Part shown: piece by piece, positions 10,314 through 23,764 of the stretch
How the letters are laid out: the number at the start of each line of letters is the position of its first letter
How positions within the stretch are numbered: position 1 is the stretch's first letter
From: Odontesthes bonariensis
Lineage: Eukaryota > Chordata > Actinopteri > Atheriniformes > Atherinopsidae
Length of the DNA: 64,000 nt
Assembly (NCBI RefSeq): GCF_027942865.1
Contig: NC_134507.1
Coordinates: 36,881,711 to 36,945,710 of the forward strand
Direction: 5' to 3'
The notes under the pieces: generated by a model
Told to the model about the DNA's origin: nothing
Databases searched by the model: none
The model's input: only the letters and a program-made list of their open reading frames with translations
Position numbers and translations under genes: made by a program

Positions 10314-10923
10314 GAGTATTTGACACTGCGGGAGCAGTGCATCAGGCTAGTTGGCATAGCCACCTTCCCCACGGTGAGCTTTGCTTGGTTGAGACGCTGG
10401 CTCCTCGGCCGACCAGGTAGGAACAATCGGGCCCTATTCAATGGCTGCTTTGTCTTTTACTCTGTGCAAAAGACTAGGGGTCTTGAGGCTTTGTTCTGAC
10501 CGCTCATTGGGTGTAGAGGTTTTTTTCAAGCAATTCTCCCAGTCGGCCCAATCCCAGAGCCATCTCAAAGTGGAGTTCACTTTCACTCTCTTTTCGCAGA
10601 CTAAAAGCCAGAGTTTTATCTCAGAAGCTAAGCAGAGTCGGGCCTGGTTAGTACTTGGATGGGGAGACCGCCTGGGAATACCAGGTGCTGTAAGCCTTTT
10701 GGCTTCTCCAGGCGCATGCAGTTTGACTGCGTCAAATGCAAAGGCAGTCCCTGTTTGACTTTTTGGAACTGCTCCTTTGTCAGGACAAAGTTAAATGTAT
10801 GAGGATCAAAGGCAACCATGACCTGGGACACCTTAGCAGATCCAGGATCAGCAAGATGGATCACAGGGTGATCAACAGATGTTTCAACAAAAGACATGCA
10901 GAGAGAAGAGAAGAGAGAAAAAT

Positions 10924-11041
10924 GCTTACAGCACCTGGTATTCCCAAGTGGTCTCCCATCCAAGTACTAACCAGGCCCGACCCTGCTTGGCTTCCGAGTT
11001 CGGACGAGATCGGGCGTGTTCAGGGCGGTGTGGCCGTAAGC
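10924..11041 (-). rRNA. rn5s: 5S rRNA, array copy 7
   Basis: Complete, with the 5-bp insertion beyond the terminator. Confidence 0.95.
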
Positions 11042-11408
11042 CACAGTCCCTGTGACAAATATGTGTTACATAGGTGCTGGAACCATACGTTGCCCCTATT
11101 TTACCAGAGAGTTGGCTTGAGAGGCTGATGTTGAGCCTGCACGTCGACTTCCCTGATGTGATTGTTCTCTGCAGCTGAAAATGGGACTCTCAGATAACTT
11201 AGTGTGTGTCTGTCAAGCTCCTCTGTTCTCTGTGTGTAGTTTGGTGTTCATGGTCATACAGAGAAACCAGGGAAGCTCAATCCCACGACGTGCTCATAAA
11301 CTGCGTCTTTTCTAAAGATTATAGTTCCATTTTAGAAGTCAGAATACAATGGCTCCCTGAAACTACCACCAAGTACCGCTGGTTTTGTTATTTCACAAGA
11401 GTTGGGAA

Positions 11409-11596
11409 GAGTGCACCGTTCCCGGCGGCACTGCAGTACCGGGTCGATGCGTGGAGTGAACGGAGCAAGCCCCTTTTTCAACCCCTGTGCCTAAAAATCC
11501 ATTTAATATGTAGTCCTCATATAGAGGACGTATCAGATATTAAACTGATAAGAACAGATACTACACTTGATCTTAGCCAAAAGGCCGAGAAGCGAT
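11409..11596 (-). ncRNA. rnu2: U2 snRNA, array copy 7
   Basis: Full-length, C170, downstream marker T. Confidence 0.96.
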
Positions 11597-11894
11597 AACC
11601 CTCCACTGTTTCACGTCCGAGAGCCCTTCCTGGCACAATGCGCACTTGTGGCGGTGCTCTTTTTTTGCCTACAAAGCGTCACTTTGCACCTCCGCCCACC
11701 CGCTGCAGTGAGCACTCTTCAGCCGTTTCAGATGGTACAACTTTGCACTCCCGCCCGCTCCACTGAGCACCATTCAAACAACAACAATTTAGCGCTCCAG
11801 CTTTGAACATGGGCACGGTCTCAAGAAATAAGGTGACTCTACTCCGAGAAGTCACTTGGCACAGCAAGAAGATTTCCTTTGCACAGACAGAATG

Positions 11895-12013
11895 GGCTTC
11901 ACCCGCAAAGGTAAAGCCTTCCAAAAATAGAAACAACTCATTAATGCTGCTCTCCACGGAAGTCTTTAGTAAAAGGCAAAAGACTTGTACGTTATGAAGA
12001 GAAACCAGAGTAC
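11895..12013 (-). ncRNA. rnu5: U5 snRNA, array copy 8
   Basis: Full-length with U36. It starts a run of four U36 copies. Confidence 0.93.
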
Positions 12014-12618
12014 GAGTATTTGACACTGCGGGAGCAGTGCATCAGGCTAGTTGGCATAGCCACCTTCCCCACGGTGAGCTTTGCTTGGTTGAGACGCTGG
12101 CTCCTCGGCCGACCAGGTAGGAACAATCGGGCCCTATTCAATGGCTGCTTTGTCTTTTACTCTGTGCAAAAGACTAGGGGTCTTGAGGCTTTGTTCTGAC
12201 CGCTCATTGGGTGTAGAGGTTTTTTTCAAGCAATTCTCCCAGTCGGCCCAATCCCAGAGCCATCTCAAAGTGGAGTTCACTTTCACTCTCTTTTCGCAGA
12301 CTAAAAGCCAGAGTTTTATCTCAGAAGCTAAGCAGAGTCGGGCCTGGTTAGTACTTGGATGGGGAGACCGCCTGGGAATACCAGGTGCTGTAAGCCTTTT
12401 GGCTTCTCCAGGCGCATGCAGTTTGACTGCGTCAAATGCAAAGGCAGTCCCTGTTTGACTTTTTGGAACTGCTCCTTTGTCAGGACAAAGTTAAATGTAT
12501 GAGGATCAAAGGCAACCATGACCTGGGACACCTTAGCAGATCCAGGATCAGCAAGATGGATCACAGGGTGATCAACAGATGTTTCAACAAAAGACATGCA
12601 GAGAGAAGAGAGAAAAAT

Positions 12619-12736
12619 GCTTACAGCACCTGGTATTCCCAAGTGGTCTCCCATCCAAGTACTAACCAGGCCCGACCCTGCTTGGCTTCCGAGTTCGGAC
12701 GAGATCGGGCGTGTTCAGGGCGGTGTGGCCGTAAGC
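12619..12736 (-). rRNA. rn5s: 5S rRNA, array copy 8
   Basis: Complete, short purine tract. Confidence 0.95.
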
Positions 12737-13103
12737 CACAGTCCCTGTGACAAATATGTGTTACATAGGTGCTGGAACCATACGTTGCCCCTATTTTACC
12801 AGAGAGTTGGCTTGAGAGGCTGATGTTGAGCCTGCACGTCGACTTCCCTGATGTGATTGTTCTCTGCAGCTGAAAATGGGACTCTCAGATAACTTAGTGT
12901 GTGTCTGTCAAGCTCCTCTGTTCTCTGTGTGTAGTTTGGTGTTCATGGTCATACAGAGAAACCAGGGAAGCTCAATCCCACGACGTGCTCATAAACTGCG
13001 TCTTTTCTAAAGATTATAGTTCCATTTTAGAAGTCAGAATACAATGGCTCCCTGAAACTACCACCAAGTACCGCTGGTTTTGTTATTTCACAAGAGTTGG
13101 GAA

Positions 13104-13291
13104 GAGTGCACCGTTCCCGGCGGCACTGCAGTACCGGGTCGATGCGTGGAGTGAACGGAGCAAGCCCCTTTTTCAACCCCTGTGCCTAAAAATCCATTTA
13201 ATATGTAGTCCTCATATAGAGGACGTATCAGATATTAAACTGATAAGAACAGATACTACACTTGATCTTAGCCAAAAGGCCGAGAAGCGAT
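13104..13291 (-). ncRNA. rnu2: U2 snRNA, array copy 8
   Basis: Full-length, C170, downstream marker T. Confidence 0.96.
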
Positions 13292-13589
13292 AACCCTCCA
13301 CTGTTTCACGTCCGAGAGCCCTTCCTGGCACAATGCGCACTTGTGGCGGTGCTCTTTTTTTGCCTACAAAGCGTCACTTTGCACCTCCGCCCACCCGCTG
13401 CAGTGAGCACTCTTCAGCCGTTTCAGATGGTACAACTTTGCACTCCCGCCCGCTCCACTGAGCACCATTCAAACAACAACAATTTAGCGCTCCAGCTTTG
13501 AACATGGGCACGGTCTCAAGAAATAAGGTGACTCTACTCCGAGAAGTCACTTGGCACAGCAAGAAGATTTCCTTTGCACAGACAGAATG

Positions 13590-13708
13590 GGCTTCACCCG
13601 CAAAGGTAAAGCCTTCCAAAAATAGAAACAACTCATTAATGCTGCTCTCCACGGAAGTCTTTAGTAAAAGGCAAAAGACTTGTACGTTATGAAGAGAAAC
13701 CAGAGTAC
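13590..13708 (-). ncRNA. rnu5: U5 snRNA, array copy 9
   Basis: Full-length with U36. Confidence 0.93.
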
Positions 13709-14313
13709 GAGTATTTGACACTGCGGGAGCAGTGCATCAGGCTAGTTGGCATAGCCACCTTCCCCACGGTGAGCTTTGCTTGGTTGAGACGCTGGCTCCT
13801 CGGCCGACCAGGTAGGAACAATCGGGCCCTATTCAATGGCTGCTTTGTCTTTTACTCTGTGCAAAAGACTAGGGGTCTTGAGGCTTTGTTCTGACCGCTC
13901 ATTGGGTGTAGAGGTTTTTTTCAAGCAATTCTCCCAGTCGGCCCAATCCCAGAGCCATCTCAAAGTGGAGTTCACTTTCACTCTCTTTTCGCAGACTAAA
14001 AGCCAGAGTTTTATCTCAGAAGCTAAGCAGAGTCGGGCCTGGTTAGTACTTGGATGGGGAGACCGCCTGGGAATACCAGGTGCTGTAAGCCTTTTGGCTT
14101 CTCCAGGCGCATGCAGTTTGACTGCGTCAAATGCAAAGGCAGTCCCTGTTTGACTTTTTGGAACTGCTCCTTTGTCAGGACAAAGTTAAATGTATGAGGA
14201 TCAAAGGCAACCATGACCTGGGACACCTTAGCAGATCCAGGATCAGCAAGATGGATCACAGGGTGATCAACAGATGTTTCAACAAAAGACATGCAGAGAG
14301 AAGAGAGAAAAAT

Positions 14314-14431
14314 GCTTACAGCACCTGGTATTCCCAAGTGGTCTCCCATCCAAGTACTAACCAGGCCCGACCCTGCTTGGCTTCCGAGTTCGGACGAGAT
14401 CGGGCGTGTTCAGGGCGGTGTGGCCGTAAGC
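14314..14431 (-). rRNA. rn5s: 5S rRNA, array copy 9
   Basis: Complete, short purine tract. Confidence 0.95.
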
Positions 14432-14798
14432 CACAGTCCCTGTGACAAATATGTGTTACATAGGTGCTGGAACCATACGTTGCCCCTATTTTACCAGAGA
14501 GTTGGCTTGAGAGGCTGATGTTGAGCCTGCACGTCGACTTCCCTGATGTGATTGTTCTCTGCAGCTGAAAATGGGACTCTCAGATAACTTAGTGTGTGTC
14601 TGTCAAGCTCCTCTGTTCTCTGTGTGTAGTTTGGTGTTCATGGTCATACAGAGAAACCAGGGAAGCTCAATCCCACGACGTGCTCATAAACTGCGTCTTT
14701 TCTAAAGATTATAGTTCCATTTTAGAAGTCAGAATACAATGGCTCCCTGAAACTACCACCAAGTACCGCTGGTTTTGTTATTTCACAAGAGTTGGGAA

Positions 14799-14986
14799 GA
14801 GTGCACCGTTCCCGGCGGCACTGCAGTACCGGGTCGATGCGTGGAGTGAACGGAGCAAGCCCCTTTTTCAACCCCTGTGCCTAAAAATCCATTTAATATG
14901 TAGTCCTCATATAGAGGACGTATCAGATATTAAACTGATAAGAACAGATACTACACTTGATCTTAGCCAAAAGGCCGAGAAGCGAT
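14799..14986 (-). ncRNA. rnu2: U2 snRNA, array copy 9
   Basis: Full-length, C170, downstream marker T. Confidence 0.96.
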
Positions 14987-15284
14987 AACCCTCCACTGTT
15001 TCACGTCCGAGAGCCCTTCCTGGCACAATGCGCACTTGTGGCGGTGCTCTTTTTTTGCCTACAAAGCGTCACTTTGCACCTCCGCCCACCCGCTGCAGTG
15101 AGCACTCTTCAGCCGTTTCAGATGGTACAACTTTGCACTCCCGCCCGCTCCACTGAGCACCATTCAAACAACAACAATTTAGCGCTCCAGCTTTGAACAT
15201 GGGCACGGTCTCAAGAAATAAGGTGACTCTACTCCGAGAAGTCACTTGGCACAGCAAGAAGATTTCCTTTGCACAGACAGAATG

Positions 15285-15403
15285 GGCTTCACCCGCAAAG
15301 GTAAAGCCTTCCAAAAATAGAAACAACTCATTAATGCTGCTCTCCACGGAAGTCTTTAGTAAAAGGCAAAAGACTTGTACGTTATGAAGAGAAACCAGAG
15401 TAC
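15285..15403 (-). ncRNA. rnu5: U5 snRNA, array copy 10
   Basis: Full-length with U36. Confidence 0.93.
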
Positions 15404-16008
15404 GAGTATTTGACACTGCGGGAGCAGTGCATCAGGCTAGTTGGCATAGCCACCTTCCCCACGGTGAGCTTTGCTTGGTTGAGACGCTGGCTCCTCGGCC
15501 GACCAGGTAGGAACAATCGGGCCCTATTCAATGGCTGCTTTGTCTTTTACTCTGTGCAAAAGACTAGGGGTCTTGAGGCTTTGTTCTGACCGCTCATTGG
15601 GTGTAGAGGTTTTTTTCAAGCAATTCTCCCAGTCGGCCCAATCCCAGAGCCATCTCAAAGTGGAGTTCACTTTCACTCTCTTTTCGCAGACTAAAAGCCA
15701 GAGTTTTATCTCAGAAGCTAAGCAGAGTCGGGCCTGGTTAGTACTTGGATGGGGAGACCGCCTGGGAATACCAGGTGCTGTAAGCCTTTTGGCTTCTCCA
15801 GGCGCATGCAGTTTGACTGCGTCAAATGCAAAGGCAGTCCCTGTTTGACTTTTTGGAACTGCTCCTTTGTCAGGACAAAGTTAAATGTATGAGGATCAAA
15901 GGCAACCATGACCTGGGACACCTTAGCAGATCCAGGATCAGCAAGATGGATCACAGGGTGATCAACAGATGTTTCAACAAAAGACATGCAGAGAGAAGAG
16001 AGAAAAAT

Positions 16009-16126
16009 GCTTACAGCACCTGGTATTCCCAAGTGGTCTCCCATCCAAGTACTAACCAGGCCCGACCCTGCTTGGCTTCCGAGTTCGGACGAGATCGGGC
16101 GTGTTCAGGGCGGTGTGGCCGTAAGC
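16009..16126 (-). rRNA. rn5s: 5S rRNA, array copy 10
   Basis: Complete, short purine tract. Confidence 0.95.
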
Positions 16127-16493
16127 CACAGTCCCTGTGACAAATATGTGTTACATAGGTGCTGGAACCATACGTTGCCCCTATTTTACCAGAGAGTTGG
16201 CTTGAGAGGCTGATGTTGAGCCTGCACGTCGACTTCCCTGATGTGATTGTTCTCTGCAGCTGAAAATGGGACTCTCAGATAACTTAGTGTGTGTCTGTCA
16301 AGCTCCTCTGTTCTCTGTGTGTAGTTTGGTGTTCATGGTCATACAGAGAAACCAGGGAAGCTCAATCCCACGACGTGCTCATAAACTGCGTCTTTTCTAA
16401 AGATTATAGTTCCATTTTAGAAGTCAGAATACAATGGCTCCCTGAAACTACCACCAAGTACCGCTGGTTTTGTTATTTCACAAGAGTTGGGAA

Positions 16494-16681
16494 GAGTGCA
16501 CCGTTCCCGGCGGCACTGCAGTACCGGGTCGATGCGTGGAGTGAACGGAGCAAGCCCCTTTTTCAACCCCTGTGCCTAAAAATCCATTTAATATGTAGTC
16601 CTCATATAGAGGACGTATCAGATATTAAACTGATAAGAACAGATACTACACTTGATCTTAGCCAAAAGGCCGAGAAGCGAT
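16494..16681 (-). ncRNA. rnu2: U2 snRNA, array copy 10
   Basis: Full-length, C170, downstream marker T. Confidence 0.96.
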
Positions 16682-16979
16682 AACCCTCCACTGTTTCACG
16701 TCCGAGAGCCCTTCCTGGCACAATGCGCACTTGTGGCGGTGCTCTTTTTTTGCCTACAAAGCGTCACTTTGCACCTCCGCCCACCCGCTGCAGTGAGCAC
16801 TCTTCAGCCGTTTCAGATGGTACAACTTTGCACTCCCGCCCGCTCCACTGAGCACCATTCAAACAACAACAATTTAGCGCTCCAGCTTTGAACATGGGCA
16901 CGGTCTCAAGAAATAAGGTGACTCTACTCCGAGAAGTCACTTGGCACAGCAAGAAGATTTCCTTTGCACAGACAGAATG

Positions 16980-17098
16980 GGCTTCACCCGCAAAGGTAAA
17001 GCCTTCCAAAAATAGAAACAACTCATTAATGCTGCTCTCCACGGAAGTCTTTAGTAAAAGGCAAAAGACTTGTACGTTATGAAGAGAAACCAGAGTAC
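16980..17098 (-). ncRNA. rnu5: U5 snRNA, array copy 11
   Basis: Full-length with U36. Its upstream spacer has a private base change near 17215. Confidence 0.93.
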
Positions 17099-17703
17099 GA
17101 GTATTTGACACTGCGGGAGCAGTGCATCAGGCTAGTTGGCATAGCCACCTTCCCCACGGTGAGCTTTGCTTGGTTGAGACGCTGGCTCCTCGGCCGACCA
17201 GGTAGGAACAATCGGCCCCTATTCAATGGCTGCTTTGTCTTTTACTCTGTGCAAAAGACTAGGGGTCTTGAGGCTTTGTTCTGACCGCTCATTGGGTGTA
17301 GAGGTTTTTTTCAAGCAATTCTCCCAGTCGGCCCAATCCCAGAGCCATCTCAAAGTGGAGTTCACTTTCACTCTCTTTTCGCAGACTAAAAGCCAGAGTT
17401 TTATCTCAGAAGCTAAGCAGAGTCGGGCCTGGTTAGTACTTGGATGGGGAGACCGCCTGGGAATACCAGGTGCTGTAAGCCTTTTGGCTTCTCCAGGCGC
17501 ATGCAGTTTGACTGCGTCAAATGCAAAGGCAGTCCCTGTTTGACTTTTTGGAACTGCTCCTTTGTCAGGACAAAGTTAAATGTATGAGGATCAAAGGCAA
17601 CCATGACCTGGGACATCTTAGCAGATCCAGGATCAGCAAGATGGATCACAGGGTGATCAACAGATGTTTCAACAAAAGACATGCAGAGAGAAGAGAGAAA
17701 AAT

Positions 17704-17821
17704 GCTTACAGCACCTGGTATTCCCAAGTGGTCTCCCATCCAAGTACTAACCAGGCCCGACCCTGCTTGGCTTCCGAGTTCGGACGAGATCGGGCGTGTT
17801 CAGGGCGGTGTGGCCGTAAGC
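17704..17821 (-). rRNA. rn5s: 5S rRNA, array copy 11
   Basis: Complete, short purine tract. The captured repeat segment of this unit has a private C-to-T change near 17616. Confidence 0.95.
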
Positions 17822-18188
17822 CACAGTCCCTGTGACAAATATGTGTTACATAGGTGCTGGAACCATACGTTGCCCCTATTTTACCAGAGAGTTGGCTTGA
17901 GAGGCTGATGTTGAGCCTGCACGTCGACTTCCCTGATGTGATTGTTCTCTGCAGCTGAAAATGGGACTCTCAGATAACTTAGTGTGTGTCTGTCAAGCTC
18001 CTCTGTTCTCTGTGTGTAGTTTGGTGTTCATGGTCATACAGAGAAACCAGGGAAGCTCAATCCCACGACGTGCTCATAAACTGCGTCTTTTCTAAAGATT
18101 ATAGTTCCATTTTAGAAGTCAGAATACAATGGCTCCCTGAAACTACCACCAAGTACCGCTGGTTTTGTTATTTCACAAGAGTTGGGAA

Positions 18189-18376
18189 GAGTGCACCGTT
18201 CCCGGCGGCACTGCAGTACCGGGTCGATGCGTGGAGTGAACGGAGCAAGCCCCTTTTTCAACCCCTGTGCCTAAAAATCCATTTAATATGTAGTCCTCAT
18301 ATAGAGGACGTATCAGATATTAAACTGATAAGAACAGATACTACACTTGATCTTAGCCAAAAGGCCGAGAAGCGAT
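18189..18376 (-). ncRNA. rnu2: U2 snRNA, array copy 11
   Basis: Full-length, C170, downstream marker T. Confidence 0.96.
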
Positions 18377-18674
18377 AACCCTCCACTGTTTCACGTCCGA
18401 GAGCCCTTCCTGGCACAATGCGCACTTGTGGCGGTGCTCTTTTTTTGCCTACAAAGCGTCACTTTGCACCTCCGCCCACCCGCTGCAGTGAGCACTCTTC
18501 AGCCGTTTCAGATGGTACAACTTTGCACTCCCGCCCGCTCCACTGAGCACCATTCAAACAACAACAATTTAGCGCTCCAGCTTTGAACATGGGCACGGTC
18601 TCAAGAAATAAGGTGACTCTACTCCGAGAAGTCACTTGGCACAGCAAGAAGATTTCCTTTGCACAGACAGAATG

Positions 18675-18793
18675 GGCTTCACCCGCAAAGGTAAAGCCTT
18701 CCAAAAATAGAAACAACTCATTAATGCTGCTCTCCACGGAAGTCTTTAGTAAAAGGCGAAAGACTTGTACGTTATGAAGAGAAACCAGAGTAC
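18675..18793 (-). ncRNA. rnu5: U5 snRNA, array copy 12
   Basis: Full-length with canonical C36. Confidence 0.93.
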
Positions 18794-19403
18794 GAGTATT
18801 TGACACTGCGGGAGCAGTGCATCAGGCTAGTTGGCATAGCCACCTTCCCCACGGTGAGCTTTGCTTGGTTGAGACGCTGGCTCCTCGGCCGACCAGGTAG
18901 GAACAATCGGGCCCTATTCAATGGCTGCTTTGTCTTTTACTCTGTGCAAAAGACTAGGGGTCTTGAGGCTTTGTTCTGACCGCTCATTGGGTGTAGAGGT
19001 TTTTTTCAAGCAATTCTCCCAGTCGGCCCAATCCCAGAGCCATCTCAAAGTGGAGTTCACTTTCACTCTCTTTTCGCAGACTAAAAGCCAGAGTTTTATC
19101 TCAGAAGCTAAGCAGAGTCGGGCCTGGTTAGTACTTGGATGGGGAGACCGCCTGGGAATACCAGGTGCTGTAAGCCTTTTGGCTTCTCCAGGCGCATGCA
19201 GTTTGACTGCGTCAAATGCAAAGGCAGTCCCTGTTTGACTTTTTGGAACTGCTCCTTTGTCAGGACAAAGTTAAATGTATGAGGATCAAAGGCAACCATG
19301 ACCTGGGACACCTTAGCAGATCCAGGATCAGCAAGATGGATCACAGGGTGATCAACAGATGTTTCAACAAAAGACATGCAGAGAGAAGAGAAGAGAGAAA
19401 AAT

Positions 19404-19521
19404 GCTTACAGCACCTGGTATTCCCAAGTGGTCTCCCATCCAAGTACTAACCAGGCCCGACCCTGCTTGGCTTCCGAGTTCGGACGAGATCGGGCGTGTT
19501 CAGGGCGGTGTGGCCGTAAGC
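19404..19521 (-). rRNA. rn5s: 5S rRNA, array copy 12
   Basis: Complete, with the 5-bp insertion beyond the terminator. Confidence 0.95.
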
Positions 19522-19888
19522 CACAGTCCCTGTGACAAATATGTGTTACATAGGTGCTGGAACCATACGTTGCCCCTATTTTACCAGAGAGTTGGCTTGA
19601 GAGGCTGATGTTGAGCCTGCACGTCGACTTCCCTGATGTGATTGTTCTCTGCAGCTGAAAATGGGACTCTCAGATAACTTAGTGTGTGTCTGTCAAGCTC
19701 CTCTGTTCTCTGTGTGTAGTTTGGTGTTCATGGTCATACAGAGAAACCAGGGAAGCTCAATCCCACGACGTGCTCATAAACTGCGTCTTTTCTAAAGATT
19801 ATAGTTCCATTTTAGAAGTCAGAATACAACGGCTCCCTGAAACTACCACCAAGTACCGCTGGTTTTGTTATTTCACAAGAGTTGGGAA

Positions 19889-20076
19889 GAGTGCACCGTT
19901 CCCGGCGGCACTGCAGTACCGGGTCGATGCGTGGAGTGAACGGAGCAAGCCCCTTTTTCAACCCCTGTGCCTAAAAATCCATTTAATATGTAGTCCTCAT
20001 ATAGAGGACGTATCAGATATTAAACTGATAAGAACAGATACTACACTTGATCTTAGCCAAAAGGCCGAGAAGCGAT
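19889..20076 (-). ncRNA. rnu2: U2 snRNA, array copy 12
   Basis: Full-length, C170, downstream marker C. Confidence 0.96.
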
Positions 20077-20374
20077 AACCCTCCACTGTTTCACGTCCGA
20101 GAGCCCTTCCTGGCACAATGCGCACTTGTGGCGGTGCTCTTTTTTTGCCTACAAAGCGTCACTTTGCACCTCCGCCCACCCGCTGCAGTGAGCACTCTTC
20201 AGCCGTTTCAGATGGTACAACTTTGCACTCCCGCCCGCTCCACTGAGCACCATTCAAACAACAACAATTTAGCGCTCCAGCTTTGAACATGGGCACGGTC
20301 TCAAGAAATAAGGTGACTCTACTCCGAGAAGTCACTTGGCACAGCAAGAAGATTTCCTTTGCACAGACAGAATG

Positions 20375-20493
20375 GGCTTCACCCGCAAAGGTAAAGCCTT
20401 CCAAAAATAGAAACAACTCATTAATGCTGCTCTCCACGGAAGTCTTTAGTAAAAGGCGAAAGACTTGTACGTTATGAAGAGAAACCAGAGTAC
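20375..20493 (-). ncRNA. rnu5: U5 snRNA, array copy 13
   Basis: Full-length with canonical C36. Confidence 0.93.
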
Positions 20494-21098
20494 GAGTATT
20501 TGACACTGCGGGAGCAGTGCATCAGGCTAGTTGGCATAGCCACCTTCCCCACGGTGAGCTTTGCTTGGTTGAGACGCTGGCTCCTCGGCCGACCAGGTAG
20601 GAACAATCGGGCCCTATTCAATGGCTGCTTTGTCTTTTACTCTGTGCAAAAGACTAGGGGTCTTGAGGCTTTGTTCTGACCGCTCATTGGGTGTAGAGGT
20701 TTTTTTCAAGCAATTCTCCCAGTCGGCCCAATCCCAGAGCCATCTCAAAGTGGAGTTCACTTTCACTCTCTTTTCGCAGACTAAAAGCCAGAGTTTTATC
20801 TCAGAAGCTAAGCAGAGTCGGGCCTGGTTAGTACTTGGATGGGGAGACCGCCTGGGAATACCAGGTGCTGTAAGCCTTTTGGCTTCTCCAGGCGCATGCA
20901 GTTTGACTGCGTCAAATGCAAAGGCAGTCCCTGTTTGACTTTTTGGAACTGCTCCTTTGTCAGGACAAAGTTAAATGTATGAGGATCAAAGGCAACCATG
21001 ACCTGGGACACCTTAGCAGATCCAGGATCAGCAAGATGGATCACAGGGTGATCAACAGATGTTTCAACAAAAGACATGCAGAGAGAAGAGAGAAAAAT

Positions 21099-21216
21099 GC
21101 TTACAGCACCTGGTATTCCCAAGTGGTCTCCCATCCAAGTACTAACCAGGCCCGACCCTGCTTGGCTTCCGAGTTCGGACGAGATCGGGCGTGTTCAGGG
21201 CGGTGTGGCCGTAAGC
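21099..21216 (-). rRNA. rn5s: 5S rRNA, array copy 13
   Basis: Complete, short purine tract. Apart from units 1 and 2, this is the only C36 unit without the insertion. Confidence 0.95.
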
Positions 21217-21583
21217 CACAGTCCCTGTGACAAATATGTGTTACATAGGTGCTGGAACCATACGTTGCCCCTATTTTACCAGAGAGTTGGCTTGAGAGGC
21301 TGATGTTGAGCCTGCACGTCGACTTCCCTGATGTGATTGTTCTCTGCAGCTGAAAATGGGACTCTCAGATAACTTAGTGTGTGTCTGTCAAGCTCCTCTG
21401 TTCTCTGTGTGTAGTTTGGTGTTCATGGTCATACAGAGAAACCAGGGAAGCTCAATCCCACGACGTGCTCATAAACTGCGTCTTTTCTAAAGATTATAGT
21501 TCCATTTTAGAAGTCAGAATACAATGGCTCCCTGAAACTACCACCAAGTACCGCTGGTTTTGTTATTTCACAAGAGTTGGGAA

Positions 21584-21771
21584 GAGTGCACCGTTCCCGG
21601 CGGCACTGCAGTACCGGGTCGATGCGTGGAGTGAACGGAGCAAGCCCCTTTTTCAACCCCTGTGCCTAAAAATCCATTTAATATGTAGTCCTCATATAGA
21701 GGACGTATCAGATATTAAACTGATAAGAACAGATACTACACTTGATCTTAGCCAAAAGGCCGAGAAGCGAT
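21584..21771 (-). ncRNA. rnu2: U2 snRNA, array copy 13
   Basis: Full-length, C170, downstream marker T. Confidence 0.96.
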
Positions 21772-22069
21772 AACCCTCCACTGTTTCACGTCCGAGAGCC
21801 CTTCCTGGCACAATGCGCACTTGTGGCGGTGCTCTTTTTTTGCCTACAAAGCGTCACTTTGCACCTCCGCCCACCCGCTGCAGTGAGCACTCTTCAGCCG
21901 TTTCAGATGGTACAACTTTGCACTCCCGCCCGCTCCACTGAGCACCATTCAAACAACAACAATTTAGCGCTCCAGCTTTGAACATGGGCACGGTCTCAAG
22001 AAATAAGGTGACTCTACTCCGAGAAGTCACTTGGCACAGCAAGAAGATTTCCTTTGCACAGACAGAATG

Positions 22070-22188
22070 GGCTTCACCCGCAAAGGTAAAGCCTTCCAAA
22101 AATAGAAACAACTCATTAATGCTGCTCTCCACGGAAGTCTTTAGTAAAAGGCAAAAGACTTGTACGTTATGAAGAGAAACCAGAGTAC
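22070..22188 (-). ncRNA. rnu5: U5 snRNA, array copy 14
   Basis: Full-length with U36. Confidence 0.93.
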
Positions 22189-22793
22189 GAGTATTTGACA
22201 CTGCGGGAGCAGTGCATCAGGCTAGTTGGCATAGCCACCTTCCCCACGGTGAGCTTTGCTTGGTTGAGACGCTGGCTCCTCGGCCGACCAGGTAGGAACA
22301 ATCGGGCCCTATTCAATGGCTGCTTTGTCTTTTACTCTGTGCAAAAGACTAGGGGTCTTGAGGCTTTGTTCTGACCGCTCATTGGGTGTAGAGGTTTTTT
22401 TCAAGCAATTCTCCCAGTCGGCCCAATCCCAGAGCCATCTCAAAGTGGAGTTCACTTTCACTCTCTTTTCGCAGACTAAAAGCCAGAGTTTTATCTCAGA
22501 AGCTAAGCAGAGTCGGGCCTGGTTAGTACTTGGATGGGGAGACCGCCTGGGAATACCAGGTGCTGTAAGCCTTTTGGCTTCTCCAGGCGCATGCAGTTTG
22601 ACTGCGTCAAATGCAAAGGCAGTCCCTGTTTGACTTTTTGGAACTGCTCCTTTGTCAGGACAAAGTTAAATGTATGAGGATCAAAGGCAACCATGACCTG
22701 GGACACCTTAGCAGATCCAGGATCAGCAAGATGGATCACAGGGTGATCAACAGATGTTTCAACAAAAGACATGCAGAGAGAAGAGAGAAAAAT

Positions 22794-22911
22794 GCTTACA
22801 GCACCTGGTATTCCCAAGTGGTCTCCCATCCAAGTACTAACCAGGCCCGACCCTGCTTGGCTTCCGAGTTCGGACGAGATCGGGCGTGTTCAGGGCGGTG
22901 TGGCCGTAAGC
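22794..22911 (-). rRNA. rn5s: 5S rRNA, array copy 14
   Basis: Complete, short purine tract. Confidence 0.95.
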
Positions 22912-23278
22912 CACAGTCCCTGTGACAAATATGTGTTACATAGGTGCTGGAACCATACGTTGCCCCTATTTTACCAGAGAGTTGGCTTGAGAGGCTGATG
23001 TTGAGCCTGCACGTCGACTTCCCTGATGTGATTGTTCTCTGCAGCTGAAAATGGGACTCTCAGATAACTTAGTGTGTGTCTGTCAAGCTCCTCTGTTCTC
23101 TGTGTGTAGTTTGGTGTTCATGGTCATACAGAGAAACCAGGGAAGCTCAATCCCACGACGTGCTCATAAACTGCGTCTTTTCTAAAGATTATAGTTCCAT
23201 TTTAGAAGTCAGAATACAATGGCTCCCTGAAACTACCACCAAGTACCGCTGGTTTTGTTATTTCACAAGAGTTGGGAA

Positions 23279-23466
23279 GAGTGCACCGTTCCCGGCGGCA
23301 CTGCAGTACCGGGTCGATGCGTGGAGTGAACGGAGCAAGCCCCTTTTTCAACCCCTGTGCCTAAAAATCCATTTAATATGTAGTCCTCATATAGAGGACG
23401 TATCAGATATTAAACTGATAAGAACAGATACTACACTTGATCTTAGCCAAAAGGCCGAGAAGCGAT
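23279..23466 (-). ncRNA. rnu2: U2 snRNA, array copy 14
   Basis: Full-length, C170, downstream marker T. Confidence 0.96.
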
Positions 23467-23764
23467 AACCCTCCACTGTTTCACGTCCGAGAGCCCTTCC
23501 TGGCACAATGCGCACTTGTGGCGGTGCTCTTTTTTTGCCTACAAAGCGTCACTTTGCACCTCCGCCCACCCGCTGCAGTGAGCACTCTTCAGCCGTTTCA
23601 GATGGTACAACTTTGCACTCCCGCCCGCTCCACTGAGCACCATTCAAACAACAACAATTTAGCGCTCCAGCTTTGAACATGGGCACGGTCTCAAGAAATA
23701 AGGTGACTCTACTCCGAGAAGTCACTTGGCACAGCAAGAAGATTTCCTTTGCACAGACAGAATG